From NCBI RefSeq assembly GCF_001262605.1, contig NZ_LGTC01000001.1, positions 2,399,501 through 2,463,500 on the forward strand: a stretch of 64,000 nt of DNA, given 5' to 3'. Origin of the DNA: Pseudobacteroides cellulosolvens ATCC 35603 = DSM 2933. Lineage in GTDB: Bacteria > Bacillota > Clostridia > Acetivibrionales > DSM-2933. Each line of letters starts with the position of its first letter. Position 1 is the first letter of the stretch. Of the stretch, positions 19,415-28,560 are shown in pieces. Under the pieces are notes generated by a model that searched no databases, was not told where the DNA came from, and saw nothing but the letters and a program-made list of their open reading frames with translations. Position numbers and translations under genes: made by a program.

Positions 19415-20116
19415 TCACAGAAATTGTCTTAAATCTATGAGACGTGTAACCCTATCTTGAATATCAGGATATTTCATTTTTCTGTCATAGAGATATGACT
19501 TAATTCCTATTTTTCTTGGGCCTTCATAATCACATACATAATCATCACCTACAAAACATATATCATGAGTGCTGACACCAGACTTTTGAACAGCTTCATC
19601 ATAAATATTTCTGTGAGGCTTCCGCCAGCCATTTTTTACAGAAGTGACCACAATCTGAAAGTAGTCTATAATGCCTGTCTTACGCAACAAGTCTTCAATA
19701 CCGTCATCCACAATAAAATTTGAAACTACACCAATTTTATATTTATTTGATAAATACTCCAGCAAACTCACCGTTTCATCTTCCACATAGCACCTTTCCG
19801 AATAGTTTTTCCAGTAATTTTGATGTATGCTGTTTAAAATCATCTTGCTGTTTTCGTTTATGTTTTTTCTATCCAGCATAAACATGAAACGCTCCGTAAT
19901 GCTATGCTCTTTATATTGAGGGAGATTTTCATCGATTGAATCAGCTGCCAATCTATATTCATCAAAAAACTCTTCAAAGTCCTTCCATAAATATTCAACC
20001 CCGCATCCGTTATAAGCCCAGAAAGCATAATCTCTTCTTTTAGGCAGCTGCGTCATATCAATTATAGTTTCCATGCAATCAAACAGTATGAATTTTATAT
20101 TTATCACTCCATTCAA
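19415..20116 (-). CDS. HAD-superfamily hydrolase coupled to pdxST
   Basis: A 233-residue HAD hydrolase with an alpha-helical cap (C1 type). Motif I is FDCMET (Asp13), motif II is VVSNF, motif III has RKPH (Lys) and motif IV is GDDYVCD. The residue two after the nucleophile, normally the Asp general acid of phosphatases, is Met15. This is unusual for a phosphomonoesterase and recalls haloacid dehalogenase- or phosphonatase-like variants. Its ATG overlaps the pdxT stop by 4 bases, so it is translationally coupled to PLP synthesis. A role in vitamin B6 metabolism, such as PLP phosphatase or metabolite repair, is an inference from context and is weakened by the missing Asp. Confidence 0.8.
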   Translation of the reverse strand: MNGVINIKFILFDCMETIIDMTQLPKRRDYAFWAYNGCGVEYLWKDFEEFFDEYRLAADSIDENLPQYKEHSITERFMFMLDRKNINENSKMILNSIHQNYWKNYSERCYVEDETVSLLEYLSNKYKIGVVSNFIVDDGIEDLLRKTGIIDYFQIVVTSVKNGWRKPHRNIYDEAVQKSGVSTHDICFVGDDYVCDYEGPRKIGIKSYLYDRKMKYPDIQDRVTRLIDLRQFL

Positions 20117-20688
20117 AATCCGGCAAAATACTTGTGAAAGGTTAGATCATCTGTCAACTCAGGATGGAAGGATGTTGCCAACATATTATTCTGTCTTGCC
20201 GCTATAATTTTACATTCATGGACGGCAAGCACCTCAACATTTTCTCCAGCCCTTTCAATCCAAGGTGCCCTTATGAACACCAGTTCAATAGGATATTCTG
20301 ATACCTTATCCATTACAGCACTGCAGGAAAAACTATCCAACTGGCTGCCGTAAGCATTTCTTCTTACTTCAATATCCATAACCCCAAGATGAATACTGTC
20401 TTCCTCAACAATTTTCCGGGCCAGCAGTATCATTCCTGCACAGGTTCCCCATACAGGCATTCCGCTATGTATTCTATCCACAAGGCAGCCTGAAAGATTA
20501 AAATCCCTTAAAAGCTTTCCTATAGTAGTGCTCTCACCGCCCGGAATAATAAGACTGTCTATTCTTTCAATATCCTTTTGGGATTTAACTTCCACAGGCA
20601 AGACATCATTAAGCCTTTGAAGGCTATTCATATGTTCCCTGTATGAACCTTGTAATGCCAATACGCCGATTGTCTTCAAACTTACCAA
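20113..20688 (-). CDS. pdxT: Pyridoxal 5'-phosphate synthase glutaminase subunit
   Basis: A 191-residue class I glutamine amidotransferase that supplies ammonia to PdxS. The nucleophile is Cys83 in WGTCAGM. The triad is completed by His175 and Glu177 in SFHPE. PGGESTT (49-55) is the oxyanion and substrate loop. Its start overlaps the end of pdxS by 7 bases. Together they form the 12+12 PLP synthase complex of the deoxyxylulose-independent B6 pathway. Confidence 0.96.
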   Translation of the reverse strand: MVSLKTIGVLALQGSYREHMNSLQRLNDVLPVEVKSQKDIERIDSLIIPGGESTTIGKLLRDFNLSGCLVDRIHSGMPVWGTCAGMILLARKIVEEDSIHLGVMDIEVRRNAYGSQLDSFSCSAVMDKVSEYPIELVFIRAPWIERAGENVEVLAVHECKIIAARQNNMLATSFHPELTDDLTFHKYFAGF

Positions 20689-21560
20689 CCCCTGTCGGAC
20701 AATATGTTTTCAGGCTTTATCTCTGAAATCTCCAGACCATACATGGCTTCACCCAAATCCTCGGAAACCTCTGCTATAATCTCAGGATTTTTGTAATAAG
20801 TCGTTGCCTTAACAATTGCCCTAGCCATTTTCTCAGGATTTGAGGACTTGAATATCCCTGAGCCCACAAATACCCCTTCACTTCCTAAATGCATCATTAA
20901 AGCTGCATCCGAAGGTGTTGCCACTCCACCGGCCGCAAAATTAACAACAGGCAGCTTCCCTTCTTTAGCAACCTTTACAACCAGCTCATATGGTGCGGCA
21001 ATTTCTTTTGCAAATGTCATAAGCTCTTCCGAAGGAAGGTTCATAAGCTTTCTGATTTCTCCCATTATAGTTCTCATATGCCTTACAGCTTCAACTACAT
21101 TACCTGTTCCTGCCTCACCCTTAGTCCTAATCATGGAAGCCCCTTCACCAATTCTCCTTAAAGCTTCACCGAGGTTTTTTGCTCCGCATACGAATGGGAT
21201 TTTAAAGTCATGTTTATCTATATGGAAGCTTTCATCTGCTGGTGTAAGTACTTCACTCTCATCAATATAATCTATTCCCAATGCTTCCAAAACTCTTGCC
21301 TCAACAATATGGCCGATCCTGCACTTCGCCATAACAGGAATTGATACTGCCTTCTTAATCTCCTTTATCATCTTAGGGTCTGACATTCTTGCAACGCCGC
21401 CCTGTTTCCTGATATCGGCAGGTACCCTCTCAAGTGCCATTACAGCAACCGCTCCAGCTTCCTGGGCTATCTTTGCTTCCTCAACATTTGTAACATCCAT
21501 TATTACGCCGCCCTTTAACATTTGGGCAAGATTTTTGTTAAGCTCATATCTTTCTGACAT
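20682..21560 (-). CDS. pdxS: Pyridoxal 5'-phosphate synthase lyase subunit
   Basis: A 292-residue (beta/alpha)8 enzyme that makes PLP from ribose 5-phosphate, glyceraldehyde 3-phosphate and ammonia. Asp22 (MDVTN), Lys79 (VMAKCRIGH, Schiff base) and Lys147 ([10 protein letters not shown]) correspond to the B. subtilis catalytic residues shifted by two. The start at 21560 is chosen because GGAGGGGATAGC precedes that ATG; a longer frame begins at 21590 without a ribosome site. It is the first gene of a pdxS-pdxT-HAD operon behind a good promoter at 21617-21645. The leader contains a palindrome. Confidence 0.97.
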   Translation of the reverse strand: MSERYELNKNLAQMLKGGVIMDVTNVEEAKIAQEAGAVAVMALERVPADIRKQGGVARMSDPKMIKEIKKAVSIPVMAKCRIGHIVEARVLEALGIDYIDESEVLTPADESFHIDKHDFKIPFVCGAKNLGEALRRIGEGASMIRTKGEAGTGNVVEAVRHMRTIMGEIRKLMNLPSEELMTFAKEIAAPYELVVKVAKEGKLPVVNFAAGGVATPSDAALMMHLGSEGVFVGSGIFKSSNPEKMARAIVKATTYYKNPEIIAEVSEDLGEAMYGLEISEIKPENILSDRGW

Positions 21561-21577
21561 GCTATCCCCTCCAACTG

Positions 21578-21606
21578 TATCGATACACATTATAGGTGTA
21601 CCGATA
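21578..21606. promoter_or_regulatory. Palindrome in the pdxST leader
   Basis: TATCGATACAC and GTGTACCGATA are 11-base inverted repeats with one mismatch and a 7-base spacer. They lie right at or after the expected transcription start and before the ribosome site. It could be a repressor operator or an RNA hairpin. No regulator of B6 genes is encoded nearby. Confidence 0.45.
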
Positions 21607-21616
21607 AATTTTATAG

Positions 21617-21645
21617 ATTATAGCACGCCTTCATATAAATTACAA
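21617..21645 (-). promoter_or_regulatory. pdxST promoter
   Basis: Minus-strand TTGTAA (21645-21640), 17-base spacer, perfect TATAAT (21622-21617), with the start expected near 21610. It lies directly after the metY stop, so pdxST need not depend on read-through from metY. Confidence 0.65.
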
Positions 21646-21654
21646 TACAAAAAA

Positions 21655-22986
<1,332 letters not shown>

Positions 22987-23075
22987 TTATTTAAAAAATC
23001 ACAAGCAATTTTGCATCCTTATCGTTGTGAGAAATTATGTTGTAGAATATACTATAATTTTGTACCATTTAATAC

Positions 23076-23525
23076 TTATATATAATACATATCCGGGGAA
23101 TTACCACTTATTTTCTTGTATTCATTAACAAGGTCCTCCAAGGTAAGAGAATCCACAATGCTGTTTATACTTTCATTGATCTTATCCCATACATTCAGCT
23201 TTATACAGTTCTGAATGATACTTTGGTGTGATATATTATCCTCAAGACCTTCATCAACAACCGATAGATCTCCTTCTAAAGCCCTTAATATACTGCCTAC
23301 CTTTATGTTAACAGGGTTGTCAGCTAATACATACCCACCTTGTGCCCCTTTAACACTCTTTACCAAACCGGATTTTCTAAGAATTGAAAAAACCTGTTCC
23401 AAATAATTTTCCGATATGTCCTGTCTTTCGGCTATACTGCACAATGAAACATGATCACCTGCCGAGTTTACGGCTAAGTCAACCATTGCCCTTAATCCAT
23501 ATCTTCCTTTTGTTGAAAGCTTCAT
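23076..23525 (-). CDS. Rrf2-family transcriptional regulator, CymR-like
   Basis: A 149-residue winged-helix regulator (MKLSTKGRYGLRAMVDLA start; wing stretch KGAQGGYVLA at about residues 59-68). The three-cysteine [Fe-S] cluster motif of IscR (about residues 92-106) is absent: only one Cys lies there (IIQNCIKL). It is therefore more like CymR, the cysteine-metabolism repressor that senses through CysK in Bacillus, than IscR. It sits between metA and metY, and its own promoter shares a motif with cysK, suggesting autoregulation and control of sulfur genes (inference). Confidence 0.85.
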   Translation of the reverse strand: MKLSTKGRYGLRAMVDLAVNSAGDHVSLCSIAERQDISENYLEQVFSILRKSGLVKSVKGAQGGYVLADNPVNIKVGSILRALEGDLSVVDEGLEDNISHQSIIQNCIKLNVWDKINESINSIVDSLTLEDLVNEYKKISGNSPDMYYI

Positions 23526-23543
23526 AGATTACCCTACCTTTTC

Positions 23544-23553
23544 CCTACTATTC
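23544..23553. promoter_or_regulatory. Candidate Rrf2 operator at the rrf2 gene
   Basis: CCTACTATTC, identical to the sequence at cysK (12885-12894), located a few bases downstream of the expected transcription start. A looser relative (TTCCTATATTATTAC) occurs at about 22966-22980 upstream of metY. Confidence 0.4.
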
Positions 23554-23564
23554 CTATTTGTTTT

Positions 23565-23593
23565 ATGATACATCTTATTTACTGGCCTGTCAA
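23565..23593 (-). promoter_or_regulatory. rrf2 gene promoter
   Basis: Minus-strand TTGACA (23593-23588), 17-base spacer, TATCAT (23570-23565). It lies directly beside a family-1 palindromic element (23611-23713). Confidence 0.65.
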
Positions 23594-23610
23594 TCATTTT
23601 TCTTATTATA

Positions 23611-23713
23611 AGGCATGATTGAAATATTACTTCCCGTTTTGAGCGTGTGTTCACGAGTTAAGTTAACACGAAAGCGAAATTATTATACGGGAAGTTATAT
23701 TTTCAACATGCCT
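23611..23713. repeat. Palindromic intergenic element, family 1, copy B
   Basis: A 103-base element with 26-base terminal inverted repeats (AGGCATGATTGAAATATTAC on the left) and an inner hairpin GTGTTCAC / GTTAACAC with loop GAGTTAA (23647-23669). Its reverse complement matches copy C at 32646-32745 with about six mismatches and one 3-base gap. It lies between metA and rrf2 and codes for nothing obvious. Confidence 0.85.
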
Positions 23714-24635
23714 AACCATTTTTAAGTTGATTCAAATCAAATGGAGTTTGCTGGTATACATAGTAGTTAAGCCAATTTGAAAAAAGCAGGTTTGCATGCC
23801 CTCTCCACTTGACAATAGGCTCTTTCGCAGGATCATCATCAAGAAAATAATTTTGCGGAACTTTAATGTTAAACCCTTTTGAAACATCCCTATCATACTC
23901 AGCTTTCAAAGTAAGAGGATCATATTCGGAATGGCCTGTTACAAATATTTGCCTTCCACCCTTGGTTTTAACAATATACACCCCTGATTCATCAGATTCC
24001 GAAAGTATCTCCAGATCATTTATTTTCTCAATGTCTTCCCTTCTAATGCCAGTATGCCTTGAGTGAGGCACAAAAAACTCATCATCAAACCCTCTAAAGA
24101 GCATAACATTCTTCTTGTTTATCCTATGCTTGAATACACCAAACATTTTTTCAGACAATGGATATTTGGGTATTCCATAATGGTGGTAAAGTCCCGCTTG
24201 GGCAGCCCAACAAATATGAAATGTTGAGTACACATTAGTAATGCTCCAACCCATTATTGCTTTTAGCTCGTTCCAATATGTCACTTCTTCAAAGGGCATT
24301 GTCTCAATAGGTGCTCCAGTTATGATAAGACCATCAAACCTTTCGTTCTTTACAACATCAAAAGTTTTGTAAAAAGTTGCAAGATGCTCCTCAGGAGTAT
24401 TCTTTGATATATGTGTCTGGGGATGCAAAAGTACTATATCAACCTGAATTGGGGTATTACCTACAAGTCTAAGCAGCTGTGTCTCAGTGACAATTTTTGT
24501 CGGCATAAGATTTAGAATAGCTATTTTAAGAGGCCTAATATCCTGATGTATAGCCCTTTGTTCAGTCATGACAAATATATTTTCATTTGACAGAATCTCC
24601 GCAGCAGGTAGATTATCAGGTATTTTTATCGGCAT
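23712..24635 (-). CDS. metA: Homoserine O-acetyltransferase (MetA/HTS family)
   Basis: A 307-residue acyltransferase that activates homoserine for methionine synthesis. The catalytic Cys142 is in [10 protein letters not shown], with His235 and Glu237 in TGHSEYD. Residue 111 is Glu (GAPIET). In the MetA family, Glu at this place is associated with acetyl-CoA and Gly with succinyl-CoA, so O-acetylhomoserine is the likely product although many databases would call it succinyltransferase. That product is the substrate of the nearby metY enzyme. A GGAGGTACC ribosome site precedes the ATG. Confidence 0.93.
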   Translation of the reverse strand: MPIKIPDNLPAAEILSNENIFVMTEQRAIHQDIRPLKIAILNLMPTKIVTETQLLRLVGNTPIQVDIVLLHPQTHISKNTPEEHLATFYKTFDVVKNERFDGLIITGAPIETMPFEEVTYWNELKAIMGWSITNVYSTFHICWAAQAGLYHHYGIPKYPLSEKMFGVFKHRINKKNVMLFRGFDDEFFVPHSRHTGIRREDIEKINDLEILSESDESGVYIVKTKGGRQIFVTGHSEYDPLTLKAEYDRDVSKGFNIKVPQNYFLDDDPAKEPIVKWRGHANLLFSNWLNYYVYQQTPFDLNQLKNG

Positions 24636-24789
24636 ATGGTACCTCCTTATAATATCTTCTTATATAAAAATCAAATGTAAATGATAATTGATTTTTTGCA
24701 ATTTTAATTCCAAGTTAATTTATATGAATAATATATTTATATTATATCTTTTCGCTTCTTTTTTCAATACAAAAAGAAATTATTGATAT

Positions 24790-24825
24790 AAAAAAACGAC
24801 CTGCATATTTTTTCTGCAGATCGTC
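24790..24825 (-). terminator. Terminator downstream of the 24.9-kb gene remnant
   Basis: On the minus strand ACGATCTGCAG, A-rich loop, TGCAGGTCGT is followed by six T. A stable stem with one mismatch. Confidence 0.7.
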
Positions 24826-24865
24826 TAGCTCTTTCACCTTAAGCCCTTATAAGTATTATTAACCC

Positions 24866-25072
24866 CTACATTTTCATGTTCATATCCATATGAAGCAATT
24901 CAGGGTTTAACATTCCGAATATCATAGCTATATGTGCAACTACAAGGAATATTCCTACAAAAATAGAATGTAATTTAAGTCTTCCCATCTCATCCCGCTT
25001 TCTTCCTATGATGCCCATTTCAAGTAATGCCATTCCAAGCAATGGAACTATTCCTGACAAATAAAAGCCCAC
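24866..25072 (-). pseudogene. Small membrane protein, probably the 3' remnant of a longer gene
   Basis: The frame encodes 68 residues with two membrane segments (GIVPLLGMALLEMG and FVGIFLVVAHIAMIFG) and a Met-rich end. The only start is GTG at 25072, with no ribosome site at proper distance. Upstream in the same frame the reading continues as KDKGEWRGPADVIAV, which I recall as an internal stretch of a small family of three- to four-span membrane proteins, until an in-frame stop. The N-terminal half therefore seems lost. An intact terminator follows. It could also be a short functional protein using the GTG. Confidence 0.5.
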
Positions 25073-25343
25073 AGCGATTACATCAGCTGGTCCCCTCCAC
25101 TCACCCTTATCCTTTGATCATTAAATAATATAAGCTTCTTATAATATATCAGCTCATTATGTAGATTTTATGAAGATCCTTAAATACTTATTATACTAAG
25201 CTCTTCGCAAAACACATTCGTGTATAATAAAAGTATATTGTGTATAAAAAATTCCCAAAATAAAATATAAACCACTTTTAATCAGACAAATGATATAATA
25301 CTGCGTATTATAGTATATATATATATCAATAGAGGTGAATCTC

Positions 25344-25529
25344 ATGAAGAAACTGTATTTATCACATACTGATAAAAAAATAGCCGGTGTATGCGGAGGT
25401 ATTGCAGAATATTTAAACATAGACTCAACTTTAGTCAGGCTTGGTTTCGTTATATTAGCCTTGGTTGCTTTTAGTTCGGTTTTTGTATATATAGCATGTT
25501 GGTTTATATTTCCAAGCGATGAGTTCTAG
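25344..25529 (+). CDS. PspC-domain small membrane protein
   Basis: A 61-residue protein with the PspC fold: MKKLYLSHTDKKIAGVCGGIAEYL, then one membrane helix (VRLGFVILALVAFSSVFVYIACWFI). The ATG at 25344 is preferred because AGAGGTGA lies 6-8 bases before it; a GTG three codons upstream overlaps that site. Relatives take part in envelope-stress responses, but a lone single-domain form in Clostridia has no firm role. Confidence 0.85.
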   Translation: MKKLYLSHTDKKIAGVCGGIAEYLNIDSTLVRLGFVILALVAFSSVFVYIACWFIFPSDEF

Positions 25530-25569
25530 ACTATCAAATAAAGCAACGAAGGGATTTTGTAAACATTAA

Positions 25570-25609
25570 AAATAGCCAACTCAATTACGCTTATTGCAGT
25601 TGGCTATTT
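25570..25609. terminator. Bidirectional terminator between pspC-like gene and spo0A
   Basis: AAATAGCCAACT and AGTTGGCTATTT form a perfect 12-base stem with a 16-base loop, between two convergent genes. Confidence 0.7.
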
Positions 25610-25698
25610 GAAGACCTAAAATATTTTTTATTTGTCGTGATTTATTTTTATATATATGTATATTAACTCAAAATCATAATTAATATTTTAATTATTCC

Positions 25699-26499
25699 TT
25701 AACTAACTTTAAGTTCCAGTCTGAGTTTATCTGCTACCATTGCTATAAACTCAGAGTTTGTAGGCTTCCCTTTTCCCAAGTTTACAGTATATCCAAAGAG
25801 GGAGTCTATTGTATCAACCTGACCTCTACTCCAGGCAACCTCAATAGCATGGCGAATTGCCCTTTCCACTCTACTAGGAGTAGTATTATATTCTCTTGCT
25901 ATAGATGGATAAAGCTGCTTGGTTATGGAATTTATTACGTCAAGGTCCTTTACTACCATTATTATAGCATCTCTTAAATACTGATACCCTTTTATATGTG
26001 CTGGCACTCCTATTTCATGCATAATGCTTGTAACCTCAGCTTCAAGGTTTCTTGGTGAAGGAGAAAAAACAGTCGGCCTGTCGTTTGAATGCTCGGATAT
26101 CAAGATTGATGACTGGTTTACATCCTTAAGCTGCCTGATTCTTGATACAAGTATATCCATATCAAATGGCTTAACTACATAGTATTCCGCTCCTAGCGAT
26201 AACGCACGCTGTGTTATCTTATCCTGGCCTACTGCTGATAGAATTATAAACATTGGTTTTTTGCCCATCTGAATGCTATTAACCCTCTCTAACACTCCAA
26301 GTCCATCAAGATGAGGCATAATTATATCCAATATTGCAATATCCGGTCCGTTGCTTGCAATCAAATCGAAAGCCTCCAGGCCATCTCTTGCAACTCCTAC
26401 AACTTCAATATCACTTTGATTGTTTAGATACTCTGCTAATATATCACCAAACTCACGATTATCATCAGCAATAACCACCTGTATTTTTTTACCTAACAA
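25699..26499 (-). CDS. spo0A: Sporulation master regulator Spo0A
   Basis: A 266-residue response regulator that starts sporulation. The receiver domain (1-125) has acidic Asp12-Asp13, phospho-acceptor Asp58 (AILDIIMP) and Lys110 (VVKPFD). The C-terminal DNA-binding domain (about 150-266) has [12 protein letters not shown], the recognition region [23 protein letters not shown] and a conserved end. It follows spoIVB in the usual clostridial and bacillar order. A Spo0A box sits within the promoter immediately upstream. Confidence 0.98.
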   Translation of the reverse strand: MLGKKIQVVIADDNREFGDILAEYLNNQSDIEVVGVARDGLEAFDLIASNGPDIAILDIIMPHLDGLGVLERVNSIQMGKKPMFIILSAVGQDKITQRALSLGAEYYVVKPFDMDILVSRIRQLKDVNQSSILISEHSNDRPTVFSPSPRNLEAEVTSIMHEIGVPAHIKGYQYLRDAIIMVVKDLDVINSITKQLYPSIAREYNTTPSRVERAIRHAIEVAWSRGQVDTIDSLFGYTVNLGKGKPTNSEFIAMVADKLRLELKVS

Positions 26500-26544
26500 T
26501 TTAATTCCCCCTCAGCTTTTGTAAAAATTATGAATTCCATAGAT

Positions 26545-26573
26545 ATTATATTTCTGTTTCGACAAAATTTCAA
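26545..26573 (-). promoter_or_regulatory. spo0A: spo0A promoter with embedded Spo0A box
   Basis: On the minus strand TTGAAA (26573-26568), 17-base spacer and perfect TATAAT (26550-26545). The spacer contains TGTCGAA (26564-26558), a perfect match to the Spo0A-box consensus. Spo0A bound there would block or modulate RNA polymerase at its own gene. Confidence 0.65.
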
Positions 26574-26866
26574 GTCCAAATTGCTAATATTTAGGAATGT
26601 TAGTTTATTTGTACCAGCTTTTTTTTATTTTAGTATTCATAGATAAGACTTTGCATGGACTTGTAAAAGCAAGTTTATTAACATAATTTCCTGGACATAG
26701 AAGATCATTTCCCTAAATGAAACTTCCACCATTATTCTTAATATAATTATATACCATATTATTGATATTTCCCAGCTTTTAATTTTCGTTATTTCCCTGA
26801 ACAATAGCTATGCTAGAAATATTTTTCGATAGACGCAAAAGATTAAACTGTGTTTTATTTAATAAA

Positions 26867-26899
26867 TAGGTGCTTTAAACATGTCCGTTTAAGCACCTA
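26867..26899. terminator. spoIVB terminator hairpin
   Basis: TAGGTGCTTTAAAC and GTTTAAGCACCTA form a 13-base stem with one bulge, just past the spoIVB stop. The trailing sequence on the minus strand is TTTATT, a modest T-run. Confidence 0.6.
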
Positions 26900-26940
26900 C
26901 ATATTTTTGTAACATAAACTTTAGTATTTAAATGGACATA

Positions 26941-28272
26941 TCAGCTGACTTTCTCCAGATTCTGGACATTTGTGCTTACCGTATTCTTCATCATCTTCTC
27001 AATAAAAATTCCATATCCTCGAGTAGGGTCATTGACCAGAACGTGCGTCACAGCACCTACTATCCTTCCATCCTGTATTATGGGACTTCCCGACATACCT
27101 TGTACTATTCCTCCCGACAAGCTCAAAAGCTCTGGGTCTGTAACTTTTATTACCATTCCCTTTGCACTGTCCAATTTCTGCCTCGAAACCTTTTGAATTT
27201 GTACATCATATTCTCTAACATCACTTCCATCAATATTGGACAGTATTTTAGCAGGGCCTTCCCTCAACTGACTCTTTAAAGCAATGGGGTAGAGCTTACC
27301 TTCTATCCTTGAAGCTGCATTATCATCCAAACTCCCGTATATCCCGAATTCAGAATTCTTGCTTATTGCCCCAAGTCTTTTTCTCTGTTCCATAAAAATT
27401 CCTTTCAATTCACCTGGTGCACCCTGTTTTCCTTTTTTTACAGATAATATTGTTGATTCTAATATCTCCCCATCTTTCACAGGCATTATCTTACCCGTAT
27501 CAAGATCTGTTATACCATGCCCTAATGCACCAAAGCTTTTCGTACCAGGATCATAAAATGTAAGCGTCCCTATGCCGGCTGTACTGTCTCTAACCCATAA
27601 ACCCAAATGATATTTGTTATCATCTGATGACTTGACAGGCTTAATGTATTTATTTAGCACTTCATCTCCATGCTTGATGCTCAAATTTATATTCTGTCCT
27701 CCACTGTTATCAATCTGCTCAATAAAATCATTTATTGAGACCAAATCATTTCCATTAGCTTGTAAAATTAAATCTCCCGGTTTTATACCGGTCTGTTTGG
27801 CTGGAAAGTTTTTATTTCCAGATAGATCTTCAACATCTGAAACACCAATCACAAGAAGTCCTTTTGTCCTTATTTTTACACCAATGGTATTTCCGCAAGC
27901 TATAACTTCCCTGCTTGGGACTACATTGATTTCCATGGTCTTCACAGGGATTAATCCAAATAAATTCATTCTAAGATTGACGCACCCCTGCTTTAATGAC
28001 TTTAATGAAAAAGGATTGGTAAGTCCCACATCCAGGGTGCTTGCACTTGTTACCCCCATCTTTTGGCTAAGGAGGCTGATAACCCCTTCTCTATCAGCTT
28101 TTATGCTTACCAGGAATGGGCTTTTAAAATCATATGCAAAATCATCCCCTTCTGCCAAGGTCAATTGACCTGGTATTACATTAAGGGTTTGGGAATAACT
28201 AAGTAAGACTACCAAAATGCTTATTATTAGAAAAACTAAAATATTTTTTCTCTTATTGTTTGAATTCATCAT
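26941..28272 (-). CDS. spoIVB: SpoIVB sporulation serine peptidase
   Basis: A 443-residue protease secreted from the forespore to trigger pro-sigma-K processing. It has an N-terminal membrane anchor (residues 10-27), a PDZ domain (about 130-210) and an S55 peptidase domain. His252 (LGHGITD), Asp379 (VTDPELL) and Ser394 (GMSGSP) are spaced exactly as the triad reported for B. subtilis SpoIVB. It lies between recN and spo0A as usual. Transcription in the forespore is expected, but I could not assign a promoter. Confidence 0.96.
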   Translation of the reverse strand: MMNSNNKRKNILVFLIISILVVLLSYSQTLNVIPGQLTLAEGDDFAYDFKSPFLVSIKADREGVISLLSQKMGVTSASTLDVGLTNPFSLKSLKQGCVNLRMNLFGLIPVKTMEINVVPSREVIACGNTIGVKIRTKGLLVIGVSDVEDLSGNKNFPAKQTGIKPGDLILQANGNDLVSINDFIEQIDNSGGQNINLSIKHGDEVLNKYIKPVKSSDDNKYHLGLWVRDSTAGIGTLTFYDPGTKSFGALGHGITDLDTGKIMPVKDGEILESTILSVKKGKQGAPGELKGIFMEQRKRLGAISKNSEFGIYGSLDDNAASRIEGKLYPIALKSQLREGPAKILSNIDGSDVREYDVQIQKVSRQKLDSAKGMVIKVTDPELLSLSGGIVQGMSGSPIIQDGRIVGAVTHVLVNDPTRGYGIFIEKMMKNTVSTNVQNLEKVS

Positions 28273-28350
28273 TTATATCTCCCGGCACCAATGTCATATA
28301 TATTAACACTTTTAATACATAACGTTTTCTTTTCATTCCTGCCTTAATTA

Positions 28351-28418
28351 AGGAATGACTAAAATATTGCTTCCGGTTTTGTACGAAGTTTATTGCGGAA
28401 GTTATATTTTAGTCATTG
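28351..28418. repeat. Palindromic intergenic element, family 1, copy D (short core)
   Basis: Arms AATGACTAAAATATTGCTTC and its near complement (28395-28418, ending ATTTTAGTCATT) enclose a core of only about 18 bases. The arms match those of copies B, C and E; the inner hairpin is missing. It lies in the recN-spoIVB gap. Confidence 0.75.
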
Positions 28419-28482
28419 ATAATGATAAGTTAACCTTTTATAACTTTTATTATTCAAACAAATTAATGCATTGAAGGTAAAT

Positions 28483-28517
28483 AAAAAAACAGCCGAGTAA
28501 TTATCCCGACTGTTTCT
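28483..28517 (-). terminator. recN terminator
   Basis: On the minus strand AACAGTCGGG, short loop, CTCGGCTGTT is followed by TTTTT. It is about 45 bases past the recN stop. Confidence 0.8.
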
Positions 28518-28560
28518 TGTAGTTAATATGTGTTATTAACTTTTATTTCCCAATCATACT

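Larger units (their letters stand above)
26500..26940. other. spoIVB-spo0A intergenic region
   Basis: These 441 bases contain the spo0A promoter with its Spo0A box (26545-26573), a poly-T/A stretch near 26620-26640 and the spoIVB terminator (26867-26899). No credible ORF is present. Confidence 0.55.

Noticed and set aside
24636..24790. SAM (S-box) riboswitch expected in front of metA
   Set aside because: None of the conserved S-box stretches is seen in this short AT-rich gap; likewise no T-box is visible.
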